Shown in pieces: positions 18,908 to 26,248 of a stretch of 56,917 bases of DNA (its first letter is position 1; every line of letters begins with the position of its first letter). Location: positions 1-56,917 of the forward strand of contig CAZFNR010000009.1 in the NCBI GenBank assembly GCA_964520525.1. Reading direction: 5' to 3'. The position numbers were made by a program, and so were the translations under genes. The notes below the pieces were generated by a model, which was not told where the DNA came from, did no database searches, and saw nothing but the letters and a program-made list of their open reading frames with translations. Source of the DNA: JAJPXC01 sp964520525 (GTDB lineage: Bacteria; Bacteroidota; Bacteroidia; Bacteroidales; Muribaculaceae).

Positions 18908-18938
18908 CAAAGATAACGCATTTGTCGTTTCCTCCAAA
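18908..18938 (-). promoter_or_regulatory. Promoter of the AraC-type gene
   Basis: The minus strand reads TTTG (18935-18938), 19 bases, TATCTTTG (18908-18915): a perfect Bacteroidetes promoter ending 20 bases before the start codon. Confidence 0.8.
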
Positions 18939-18949
18939 CAAATTGTTTG
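18935..18949. promoter_or_regulatory. Palindrome spanning both -33 boxes of the araC/priA divergent promoters
   Basis: CAAACAA-A-TTGTTTG is a perfect 7-base inverted repeat around one base. Its left arm holds the -33 TTTG of the araC-type promoter (minus strand) and its right arm the TTTG/TTG of the priA promoter (plus strand). It may be a regulator site or simply two mirrored -33 boxes. Confidence 0.5.
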
Positions 18950-18973
18950 ATAGTGCGATTTTTTTTAATTTTG
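18942..18973 (+). promoter_or_regulatory. Candidate promoter of priA-umuDC
   Basis: TAATTTTG at 18966-18973 is a full -7 match. Upstream, ATTG (18942-18945) stands 20 bases away and TTTG (18946-18949) 16 bases away, so the -33 element is less certain. The box ends 38 bases before the priA ATG. Confidence 0.6.
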
Positions 18974-19011
18974 TGTGATTAATTAAGAGTCTCCATTATT
19001 TAGATTAAGAT

Positions 19012-21513
19012 ATGGCGCAATCAATGTCGTTTATTGTCGGCGAGGAATATGCCGAAGTGGTGTTGCCCCTTCCGCTCCATGCAACGTTCACCTATCGTGT
19101 GCCGTCCGATATGTGTCGTAAGCTGCGGCAGGGTCACCGAGTGATTGTGCCTTTCGGGTCACGCAAGTTCTACACCGGTATAGTCATGGGGGTGTCCTCG
19201 CACCGACCGGAGGGGATGGAGGTGAAAGATATAGCCATGCTCCTTGACGAGCGGCCGGTGGTGAAGTACCCCCAACTGAAATATTGGCAATGGCTGGCTG
19301 ATTATTATATGTCACCGTTGGGGGATGTCTACAAAGCTGCTGTCCCTGCCGGCTTGAAACTTGAAAGCGAGACATTTGTGGAAATAAACCCCGACTATGA
19401 TTGGTCGGATCAGGATACCCCCTTGACCGAGCGCGAGATGATTGTGACAGATTTGCTCCGCGACGGAGGTAAAATGTCGCTTTCAGAAGTCGCCAAAAAG
19501 ACGGGATTCCGCAATGTGGAGGCATTAGCCTCAAAGATGCTTGACAAAGGTGTGGCTGTCATTTCTGAAAAGGTGGTAGAACGCTATAAATCGCGGAAAG
19601 AGAGCATGGTTCGTCTGACGTTTGACCCGGCGGATAAAGATTCCGTTAAAAATGCGTTTGAGGCGGTAAAGGGCGCGAAAAAACAAGAGACAATGCTGCT
19701 CGCGATGTTGCATTTGGCTGACGCCATGCGCCGCGATAGCGAAACCAAAGATGTCAGCCGCCAGGCTTTGCTCGACAGGTCGGGATGTACATCGGCCATT
19801 TTGCTCGCTTTGGTTAAAAAGGGGTTGGTAGAGGTGTACAAGTGCGAAATCAGCCGTTTCTCGTTCACAGGGCGTCCGACAGGGGTTCTGCCGACACTGA
19901 GCGAGGCGCAACAGACTGCTCTTGACAGCCTGCATCGCTCGTTTCTCGACCACGATGTTTCGTTGCTTCACGGTGTGACATCGAGCGGTAAAACGGAATT
20001 GTATATACATCTGATAGATTATGTGATGCGCCGTGGCGACCAAGCGTTGCTGCTGGTGCCTGAGATAGCGTTGACAACGCAGTTGACGCGAAGACTGCAA
20101 CGCGTGTTTGGCGACAAAGTAGTGATATACCACTCCCGTTTCAGCGATAACGAAAGGGTCGATATATGGCGGCGCATGTTGTCGGCTGAAGGCCCTTGCG
20201 TCGTGATTGGGGCGCGCTCGTCGGTTTTCCTGCCGTTTGCCCGATTGGGAATAGTGATAGTCGATGAGGAGCATGAGGGAAGCTATAAGCAATATGACCC
20301 TGCGCCGCGCTACAATGGCCGCGACGCGGCAATAGTGCTCGCCACTATGCACGGAGCGAAAACTCTGCTTGGCAGTGCTACACCTTCAATCGAAACATAT
20401 TATAAAGCGCGTTCGGGCAAATGGGGGATGGTAGAGCTTATGCAACGTTATGAAGGTGCTGATTTGCCTGATATAGAAATTGTTGATATGACAAGAGCGC
20501 GTCGCGGCGGTTCTGTTGACGGGACATTCGCCCGGTCTACTGTCGAGATGACCAACGCGGCTTTGAACCGCAAAGAACAAGTGATATTTTTCCATAATCG
20601 GCGCGGCTATGCTCCGATGGCGAGGTGCAAGCAGTGCGCTTGGACACCTAAGTGTGAACATTGCGATGTGTCGCTAACGGTTCACCGCCGGCTCAATCAG
20701 CTTGTGTGTCATTATTGCGGGGCTATCTATCCGATACCGTCTGTTTGCCCGTCTTGTCATGAGCCATCCATCGAAATTGTCGGTTACGGCACCGAGAGAG
20801 TGGAGGATGAAGTCGAGGAGCGTTTCCCATCTGCCAAAATGCTCAGAATGGATCTTGACACAACCCGCAATAAAGATGCCTACGAGAACATAATTGAGGA
20901 GTTCTCGGCGCATAAAGCCGACATTCTCGTTGGTACACAGATGGTCACCAAAGGGCTTGACTTCGCGGGAGTAAGCCTTGTCGGCGTTCTTAACGCCGAT
21001 GCCATTATCAATTTCCCCGATTTTCGCTCAACCGAGAGGGCGTTTAATATGCTTGCGCAGGTATCGGGACGGGCTGGCCGACGCGGGGGATGCCGCGGAA
21101 GGGTAGTGGTGCAGACCGCGCAACCCGCACATCCCGTGATAGGTTTTTTGAAGGAACATGACTATAAAGGGTTTTACGATTATGAAATAGTAGAGCGCGA
21201 ACAGTTCCAGTATCCTCCCTTCACCAGAGTGATATATATCTATCTGAAACATCGCGACCCGCGTGCCATCGACGAGCTTTCGGCACGTTACGGGGCGATG
21301 CTGAGGAGGTTGCTCGGCAACCGCGTTTTTGGACCGGAGGAACCGCATGTGGGCCGTATTCAATCAATGTATATACGAAAAATCATGATTAAGCTCGAAA
21401 TAGCGGCCTCGCCGAAGAAAGTGAAAGAAATTTTGAAACAGGCGCAAATCGATTTCTATAGCAACCAAGATGCGAAAGGTTTGACTGTCTATTATGATGT
21501 GGACCCGCAATAG
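19012..21513 (+). CDS. priA: Primosomal protein N', replication restart helicase
   Basis: The 833-residue protein is a PriA helicase, which recognises abandoned replication forks and reloads the replisome. In order: the N-terminal 3'-DNA-binding domain (VVLPLPLHATFTYRVP), Walker A GVTSSGKT (321-328), the DEEH box (418-421), the eight zinc-binding cysteines at 539, 542, 548, 551, 566, 569, 579 and 582, and the C-terminal helicase motif SGRAGRRGG. Length is near the family's usual 730-830. The stop lies only 12 bases before the umuD-type gene, with no promoter visible between them, so fork restart and translesion synthesis may share one transcript. Confidence 0.97.
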   Translation: MAQSMSFIVGEEYAEVVLPLPLHATFTYRVPSDMCRKLRQGHRVIVPFGSRKFYTGIVMGVSSHRPEGMEVKDIAMLLDERPVVKYPQLKYWQWLADYYMSPLGDVYKAAVPAGLKLESETFVEINPDYDWSDQDTPLTEREMIVTDLLRDGGKMSLSEVAKKTGFRNVEALASKMLDKGVAVISEKVVERYKSRKESMVRLTFDPADKDSVKNAFEAVKGAKKQETMLLAMLHLADAMRRDSETKDVSRQALLDRSGCTSAILLALVKKGLVEVYKCEISRFSFTGRPTGVLPTLSEAQQTALDSLHRSFLDHDVSLLHGVTSSGKTELYIHLIDYVMRRGDQALLLVPEIALTTQLTRRLQRVFGDKVVIYHSRFSDNERVDIWRRMLSAEGPCVVIGARSSVFLPFARLGIVIVDEEHEGSYKQYDPAPRYNGRDAAIVLATMHGAKTLLGSATPSIETYYKARSGKWGMVELMQRYEGADLPDIEIVDMTRARRGGSVDGTFARSTVEMTNAALNRKEQVIFFHNRRGYAPMARCKQCAWTPKCEHCDVSLTVHRRLNQLVCHYCGAIYPIPSVCPSCHEPSIEIVGYGTERVEDEVEERFPSAKMLRMDLDTTRNKDAYENIIEEFSAHKADILVGTQMVTKGLDFAGVSLVGVLNADAIINFPDFRSTERAFNMLAQVSGRAGRRGGCRGRVVVQTAQPAHPVIGFLKEHDYKGFYDYEIVEREQFQYPPFTRVIYIYLKHRDPRAIDELSARYGAMLRRLLGNRVFGPEEPHVGRIQSMYIRKIMIKLEIAASPKKVKEILKQAQIDFYSNQDAKGLTVYYDVDPQ

Positions 21514-21525
21514 GGTAATCTCGAT

Positions 21526-21996
21526 ATGGAAACTGAAGAACTTAAACTAAGCATAAGCGGGTGTGATGTCTCGTCACAGCTTGAGTTGCAGTATGCCGAC
21601 GGTGGAGTTAAGGCCGGCTTCCCGTCGCCTGCACAGGACTATGTGGATGAATGGATTGACCTGAACAGTTTTCTCGTGCCTCACCCGTCATCGACCTTTT
21701 ACGCCCGTGTGGCGGGCGACTCGATGTGTGAGGAAGGAATTGACGATGGCGACCTGCTTATAATCGACAAGTCGCTCCAGCCTGAGGACGGAGACTTGGC
21801 TGTGTGTTGCATTGATGGCGAGTTTACCCTTAAACGGCTGAAACTCACACGCGGTAATTGCCTTTATCTGATGCCGTCAAATCGCAAGTACAAGCCTATC
21901 GAGGTGACTGAGGAAAACGAATTTATGGTGTGGGGCATAGTGACGACAACCATAAAACGCAACCGCCGTCCACACGGTCGGCATCGTGGTGGGTGA
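21526..21996 (+). CDS. umuD: UmuD-like S24 peptidase, DNA polymerase V accessory subunit
   Basis: The 156-residue protein is a LexA/UmuD-type self-cleaving peptidase. A likely cleavage site is Ala30-Gly31 (VKAGFPSPA); the catalytic serine is Ser66 in VAGDSM and the general-base lysine is Lys103 in EFTLKRLK. In the known system RecA filaments trigger self-cleavage, and the trimmed dimer joins UmuC to form the mutagenic polymerase. The gene starts 12 bases after priA and ends one base before the UmuC start (TGA-T-ATG), consistent with coupled translation. Confidence 0.93.
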   Translation: METEELKLSISGCDVSSQLELQYADGGVKAGFPSPAQDYVDEWIDLNSFLVPHPSSTFYARVAGDSMCEEGIDDGDLLIIDKSLQPEDGDLAVCCIDGEFTLKRLKLTRGNCLYLMPSNRKYKPIEVTEENEFMVWGIVTTTIKRNRRPHGRHRGG

Positions 21997-21997
21997 T

Positions 21998-23260
21998 ATG
22001 ATTGGTCTCGTAGACTGCAATAACTTTTTTGTCAGTTGTGAGCGAGTATTCCGCCCCGACTTGCTTGGACAGCCTGTCGTGGTCTTGAGCAACAACGATG
22101 GTTGTGCCGTGGCGATTAGTGAGGAAGCAAAACGTCTTGGCATTGTCCGCGGGATGCCTTACTTTAAATTTCGCCGCATGGCCGACTCACATGGCGTTGT
22201 CGCCATCTCGGGTAATCACAGGCTCTACGGCGATATGTCATCGCGTGTGATGGCTACGCTCCAGTCGATGGTTGACGACATTGAAATCTATTCGATTGAT
22301 GAGGCTTTTTTGAACATCACGGGCGATACTGCAACGACACTTGATTTCGGCAGAGAATTAGTCAAGCGTGTCAAGCGCAATACCGGGATACCCGTATCGC
22401 TCGGATTGGCACAAACAAAGACTTTGGCAAAACTCTCGGCCCGTTTCGCAAAAAAATATCCCGGATACTGCGGCGTGAGTATGATTGACTCCGACGACAA
22501 AGCGCGTAAAGCTATGGCGTTGACGGCTGTTGGCGACGTTTGGGGCATAGGCCGGCGATATGCCGAGCGGCTAAACCGCAGCGGTATAAAAACTGCGTTG
22601 CAATTTGCCGAGTTGTCTCATAGCGAAGTGCTAAAATGGTTTGGCATCACCGGTGTGCGCACATGGCGGGAACTTCATGGCACTCCCTGCATTGAGCGCG
22701 ACGCCATCGATGTCGGCCGCCAAAGCATCACCTCGTCAAGGTCATTCGCGACAGAAATTTATGAATTTGCCGAGTTGCGCGAAGCTATCGGCGAGTTCGC
22801 CTCGAACGTCGCTCGACGATTGCGTAAGCAGCGCGGATGTGCGGCAGCATTGTCGGTGTTTATTGCCACAAACCGTTTTCACGACGACTCGATGCAGTAT
22901 TTTAATTCGGCAAAGGTCACCTTCCCCGACCCTACCGACGATTCTCTCGCAATAGCCACAATGGCCTCAGAAGCCGTGCGTGCGATTTTTAGACAAGGGT
23001 TTGGCTACAAAAAGGCTGGTGTGACGATAACAGAAATTGTTCCCTCCGAAGCTTGCCAGCGGTCGTTGTTTGTTGATTCGGCAGAAGTGGAAAAGCGTTC
23101 ACGCCTGATGAAAGCCATCGATTCCATAAATAGCGGAGTGTCATCGGGTTATGTGCGCATCGCATCTGCCGGCGGTATCACCGACAAAACTCGCTGCGAT
23201 AACGTTTCACCAAACTACACCACTTCTCTCGACGACATCATTACAGTTAACGCTCGCTGA
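21998..23260 (+). CDS. umuC: UmuC-like Y-family DNA polymerase (polymerase V catalytic subunit)
   Basis: The 420-residue translesion polymerase starts MIGLVDCNNFFVSCE, which has the first catalytic aspartate (Asp6) and the family's usual first residues. The second acidic pair is in IYSIDEAFLNI, followed by the helix-hairpin-helix (AVGDVWGIGRRYAERL) and the little-finger domain with SSRSF. I start at the ATG at 21998 rather than the GTG at 21986, which would overlap umuD and add four residues not found in the family. It pairs with the UmuD-like protein immediately upstream. A very strong hairpin follows. Confidence 0.95.
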   Translation: MIGLVDCNNFFVSCERVFRPDLLGQPVVVLSNNDGCAVAISEEAKRLGIVRGMPYFKFRRMADSHGVVAISGNHRLYGDMSSRVMATLQSMVDDIEIYSIDEAFLNITGDTATTLDFGRELVKRVKRNTGIPVSLGLAQTKTLAKLSARFAKKYPGYCGVSMIDSDDKARKAMALTAVGDVWGIGRRYAERLNRSGIKTALQFAELSHSEVLKWFGITGVRTWRELHGTPCIERDAIDVGRQSITSSRSFATEIYEFAELREAIGEFASNVARRLRKQRGCAAALSVFIATNRFHDDSMQYFNSAKVTFPDPTDDSLAIATMASEAVRAIFRQGFGYKKAGVTITEIVPSEACQRSLFVDSAEVEKRSRLMKAIDSINSGVSSGYVRIASAGGITDKTRCDNVSPNYTTSLDDIITVNAR

Positions 23261-23344
23261 TATAGTTGAGTCATCTGATTATGAAATAGGGAGAATTTGA
23301 CACTTGAAATTCTATGGGTGATGAACAAAGATTCCGTTGCGGGT

Positions 23345-23392
23345 ATAATAAAAGAATTGCTCTAAATATTTTTAGAGCAATTCTTTTATTAT
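23345..23392. terminator. Bidirectional terminator between umuC and malQ
   Basis: A 22-base perfect inverted repeat with the 4-base loop TATT. The core arms are AAAAGAATTGCTCTAAA and its complement, so either strand reads a stem flanked by A-rich and T-rich ends. It lies between two convergent genes and would end both transcripts. Confidence 0.9.
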
Positions 23393-23407
23393 GTGGCCAT
23401 GCGGCGT

Positions 23408-26086
23408 TTAGCGGCCTGACGCTTTTATCATGTCGCGCAGACGGTGGTTGAACGACTCTTGACCCAACAGGCCTTCCATCGTGAGGTGCATACGGTAACG
23501 CCAGTAGTGACGCGGATTGGCAGGAATGTTGATTTGTTCCTCAAACGGGTTCTTACGACGTAGGTCCCCGTCAATCGAAAGCCAGTCTTGCAACGGCAGG
23601 ATGCAGAGCATCGATGGCGATGCGAGATGCTGACCGACGATTTTCTCGCAAACCCACGGCTCGGCATAGTAAGGCACCGCACCCATTGCGTGGAGAACAT
23701 CGTTGTAGAACCGTTGCGTCTTGTCGCGGTTCTCTTCCCACCATTGGCGTATGCCGCCCATGTCGTGGGTCGATGTGGTGCATACCGAGTAGTAGGGATA
23801 GCTGTAAGTGTTGCCGAACTCGGCTCGCGGGTCTTTCGGCATACGCTGTATCTCAAGCGAGAGAATTTCAAGAGCATTCATCACGGCGGGGACGCAGTCG
23901 GGAATCATGCCGAGGTCTTCCGCGCATGTGAGCATATTGGTCGCCTCGATAAGCGGGGGAAGTTTCCACATCGCTTTGCCATACCAGAAATCGTTGTGAC
24001 GGTGATAGAAAAAGTCGTTGTAAAGACGGTCGAAGCACCATTTCTCGTAGTCGGTCAGCGAACGGTAGATATAGGTGTACTGAGCCGAGATGCGAGGGTG
24101 GTATTTCCCTTTCTCGTAGGGGTCTTCGACAAATAGCACGTCGTCAATCAGACCGAGCAGAGCGTTGCATAGCTTGTCGTTCTTGTCGCTTTTCTCTTGG
24201 ATCGAGAAGTAGTCGGCTACTTTGCGTTGGGTGTTGAACTCCTGACGTAATTTATAGCGGCCATACCCTGCGTTGACGAGGAACCGCTCTTTGGCCTCGG
24301 CTGTGAACTCGCCGAAGAAGTCGCCAAGGAAGTAGTCCATGATGTAGGGGGTGGTCTGCAGGTCTACATCGAGCCAGAAGTCATAGTTGTATTTAAGCTC
24401 GTCGGGAGTGAACGGTAGGGCTGGGTTGAATACACCGAGAAGCCCGTGCAGAGCATCCATGGGTATTTGCCAAATGCGGAAAAAGCCGAGCACATGGTCG
24501 ATGCGGTAAGCGTCGAAATATTCCGACATCTTGCGGAAACGGGCTTTCCACCATGCGAATCCGTCGCGGTTCATCTCCTCCCAGTTGTATGTGGGGAATC
24601 CCCAATTCTGACCGAGTACAGAGAAGTCATCGGGCGGTGCGCCGGCTTGGCAGTCAAGATTAAACAGGCGGGGCGAAATCCAAGCGTCGACACTCGTGCG
24701 AGAGATGCCGATAGGTATGTCACCCTTGATTGCCACACCTTTTGAGTGGGCGTAGTCGCGTACATGGCGCATCTGTTTGTCGAGATGATACTGCACATAG
24801 TACACGCGATTTATGTCGTCGGCGTTGGCCTTGATGAATTTTGCGATTGCCTTTTCGTCGTAGACCGCGTATTGTCCCCATTTCTCGAACTGTGGCGTCT
24901 GGTTGCGGTCGCGCAGCACGCAGAATGCGGCGTAGGGGGTGAGCCATTCGGCGTTTTTCTCAACAAATGCCTTAAACTCCGGGGAGTTGACTGTGGCCTC
25001 ACCTTCCTGACTGAAAATCTCGGCTACATATTCGTTTTTCGCTTTAGTGACGCGCTCATAGTCAATCTGTTCAAGGGCGTTAAGCTCGCGGCCGAGGCTA
25101 TCGTAGTAAGCCTGACGGTCGGGGTCATTGAGACGTCCAAGTTCCTCAAGACGCAGATACATTGGATGTAGGGCGAATGTGGAGTTGGCGTTGTAGGGGT
25201 ACGAGTCGGTCCAGGTGTGGGTCATGGTGGTGTCGTTAATCGGGAGAATCTGGAGGATGTTCTGCCCGGTTTCGGCTACCCAGTCAATCATTTTTTTGAG
25301 GTCGATGAAGTCGCCCACGCCGAAGTCGTCTTCGGTGCGCACCGAGAATACGGGGATGGCTACGCCTGCGCCTCGCCAAGGGGTCATTGGGTTGATAAAA
25401 CGCATTCCGTTGACAACAAGCACCTCATTTTTGCGGGCGGGGACTATGTTGAAGTTGCGGTTGTCGCCCCCCTCCCATGCCACTACCGCGCCGGTGGTCT
25501 TGTCGAGTATCAGAAATTTGTATTCAAACGGAGTCTCGAGTGACGCTAACTCGAGATTTACGTTCCATATCGGGAATGAAGCGTCGTTCATAACAACGGC
25601 TTTAGCCGGGTCCCACTCTCCAAGACCGGGGCAACCCCCACTGATGGCGAGTACATGATTGCTTTTGACCATCGGTGCGGATATTGAAATGGACAATATC
25701 CCGTTTTTCGGTGTCAATCTTTTTTCGCGTTCGGGGCGACACCAGATGCAGTCGGTGAACGCTGATGAATAATATGGTTTGTCCCACGGTTGGTCTTGCC
25801 AACGGTCAAAAATCTCATAGAACTTTGAACTGCGAGCGCGGTGGAAACGGTGAGGTTGACCCCATTCGCGTTTTGTGTAGCCGTTTTCGTGACGAACAAA
25901 ATATGAGTATTCAAAATCCGGCGTGCCGTCAGCGACATCAATTTCTATTGACCACGACTGTTCGCCGTCGAGGGTGAGTTTCACGGCTTTGCTAAGGTCG
26001 CCATTGCCGAGCTCGGGGATGTTTCCGGTCAAATATACCGCTTCACCCCAATTCGTGCGATAATTGATATTGAATGATAGGTTCAT
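23408..26086 (-). CDS. malQ: 4-alpha-glucanotransferase (GH77) with two starch-binding domains
   Basis: The 892-residue amylomaltase transfers glucan segments between malto-oligosaccharides. Residues 1 to about 110 and about 125-235 are two CBM20 starch-binding modules (RTNWGEAVYLTGNIPELG and the second copy around LAISGGCPGLGEWD); the rest is a GH77 catalytic domain. Catalytic residues are the nucleophile aspartate in AYRIDHVLGFFR, the acid-base glutamate in LTCAEDLG and the third acid in TSTHDMGG. The two-CBM20 form resembles plant cytosolic DPE2 and is usual in Bacteroidetes. No signal peptide is present, so it works in the cytoplasm on imported or stored glucans. Confidence 0.95.
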   Translation of the reverse strand: MNLSFNINYRTNWGEAVYLTGNIPELGNGDLSKAVKLTLDGEQSWSIEIDVADGTPDFEYSYFVRHENGYTKREWGQPHRFHRARSSKFYEIFDRWQDQPWDKPYYSSAFTDCIWCRPEREKRLTPKNGILSISISAPMVKSNHVLAISGGCPGLGEWDPAKAVVMNDASFPIWNVNLELASLETPFEYKFLILDKTTGAVVAWEGGDNRNFNIVPARKNEVLVVNGMRFINPMTPWRGAGVAIPVFSVRTEDDFGVGDFIDLKKMIDWVAETGQNILQILPINDTTMTHTWTDSYPYNANSTFALHPMYLRLEELGRLNDPDRQAYYDSLGRELNALEQIDYERVTKAKNEYVAEIFSQEGEATVNSPEFKAFVEKNAEWLTPYAAFCVLRDRNQTPQFEKWGQYAVYDEKAIAKFIKANADDINRVYYVQYHLDKQMRHVRDYAHSKGVAIKGDIPIGISRTSVDAWISPRLFNLDCQAGAPPDDFSVLGQNWGFPTYNWEEMNRDGFAWWKARFRKMSEYFDAYRIDHVLGFFRIWQIPMDALHGLLGVFNPALPFTPDELKYNYDFWLDVDLQTTPYIMDYFLGDFFGEFTAEAKERFLVNAGYGRYKLRQEFNTQRKVADYFSIQEKSDKNDKLCNALLGLIDDVLFVEDPYEKGKYHPRISAQYTYIYRSLTDYEKWCFDRLYNDFFYHRHNDFWYGKAMWKLPPLIEATNMLTCAEDLGMIPDCVPAVMNALEILSLEIQRMPKDPRAEFGNTYSYPYYSVCTTSTHDMGGIRQWWEENRDKTQRFYNDVLHAMGAVPYYAEPWVCEKIVGQHLASPSMLCILPLQDWLSIDGDLRRKNPFEEQINIPANPRHYWRYRMHLTMEGLLGQESFNHRLRDMIKASGR

Positions 26087-26177
26087 AAATCAAGGCTTTT
26101 ATATTAAGATGTTTTATATTCATTCGATGTGGTTCTGTCGAAAACGACGGTATAAATTTAAATAAAAATTGTAACAG

Positions 26178-26217
26178 AAAAAGCCGATTTTGGATTTTTT
26201 TCCAAAAATCGGCTTTT
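26178..26217 (-). terminator. Terminator of nrdJ
   Basis: AAAAGCCGATTTT-GGA pairs with TCC-AAAATCGGCTTTT around a T-rich loop, with one bulged base. It is placed 30 bases after the nrdJ stop on the minus strand; the stem's own A/T ends supply the U-tract. Confidence 0.75.
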
Positions 26218-26248
26218 CATGCCATGAAACTATGCTATATAGCAGGGT

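Noticed and set aside
19531..20352. 273-codon minus-strand frame inside priA
   Set aside because: It lies wholly antisense to well-supported priA motifs and has no domain of its own; a shadow frame.
21514..21525. SOS operator before umuD
   Set aside because: The gap is only 12 bases and has no dyad.
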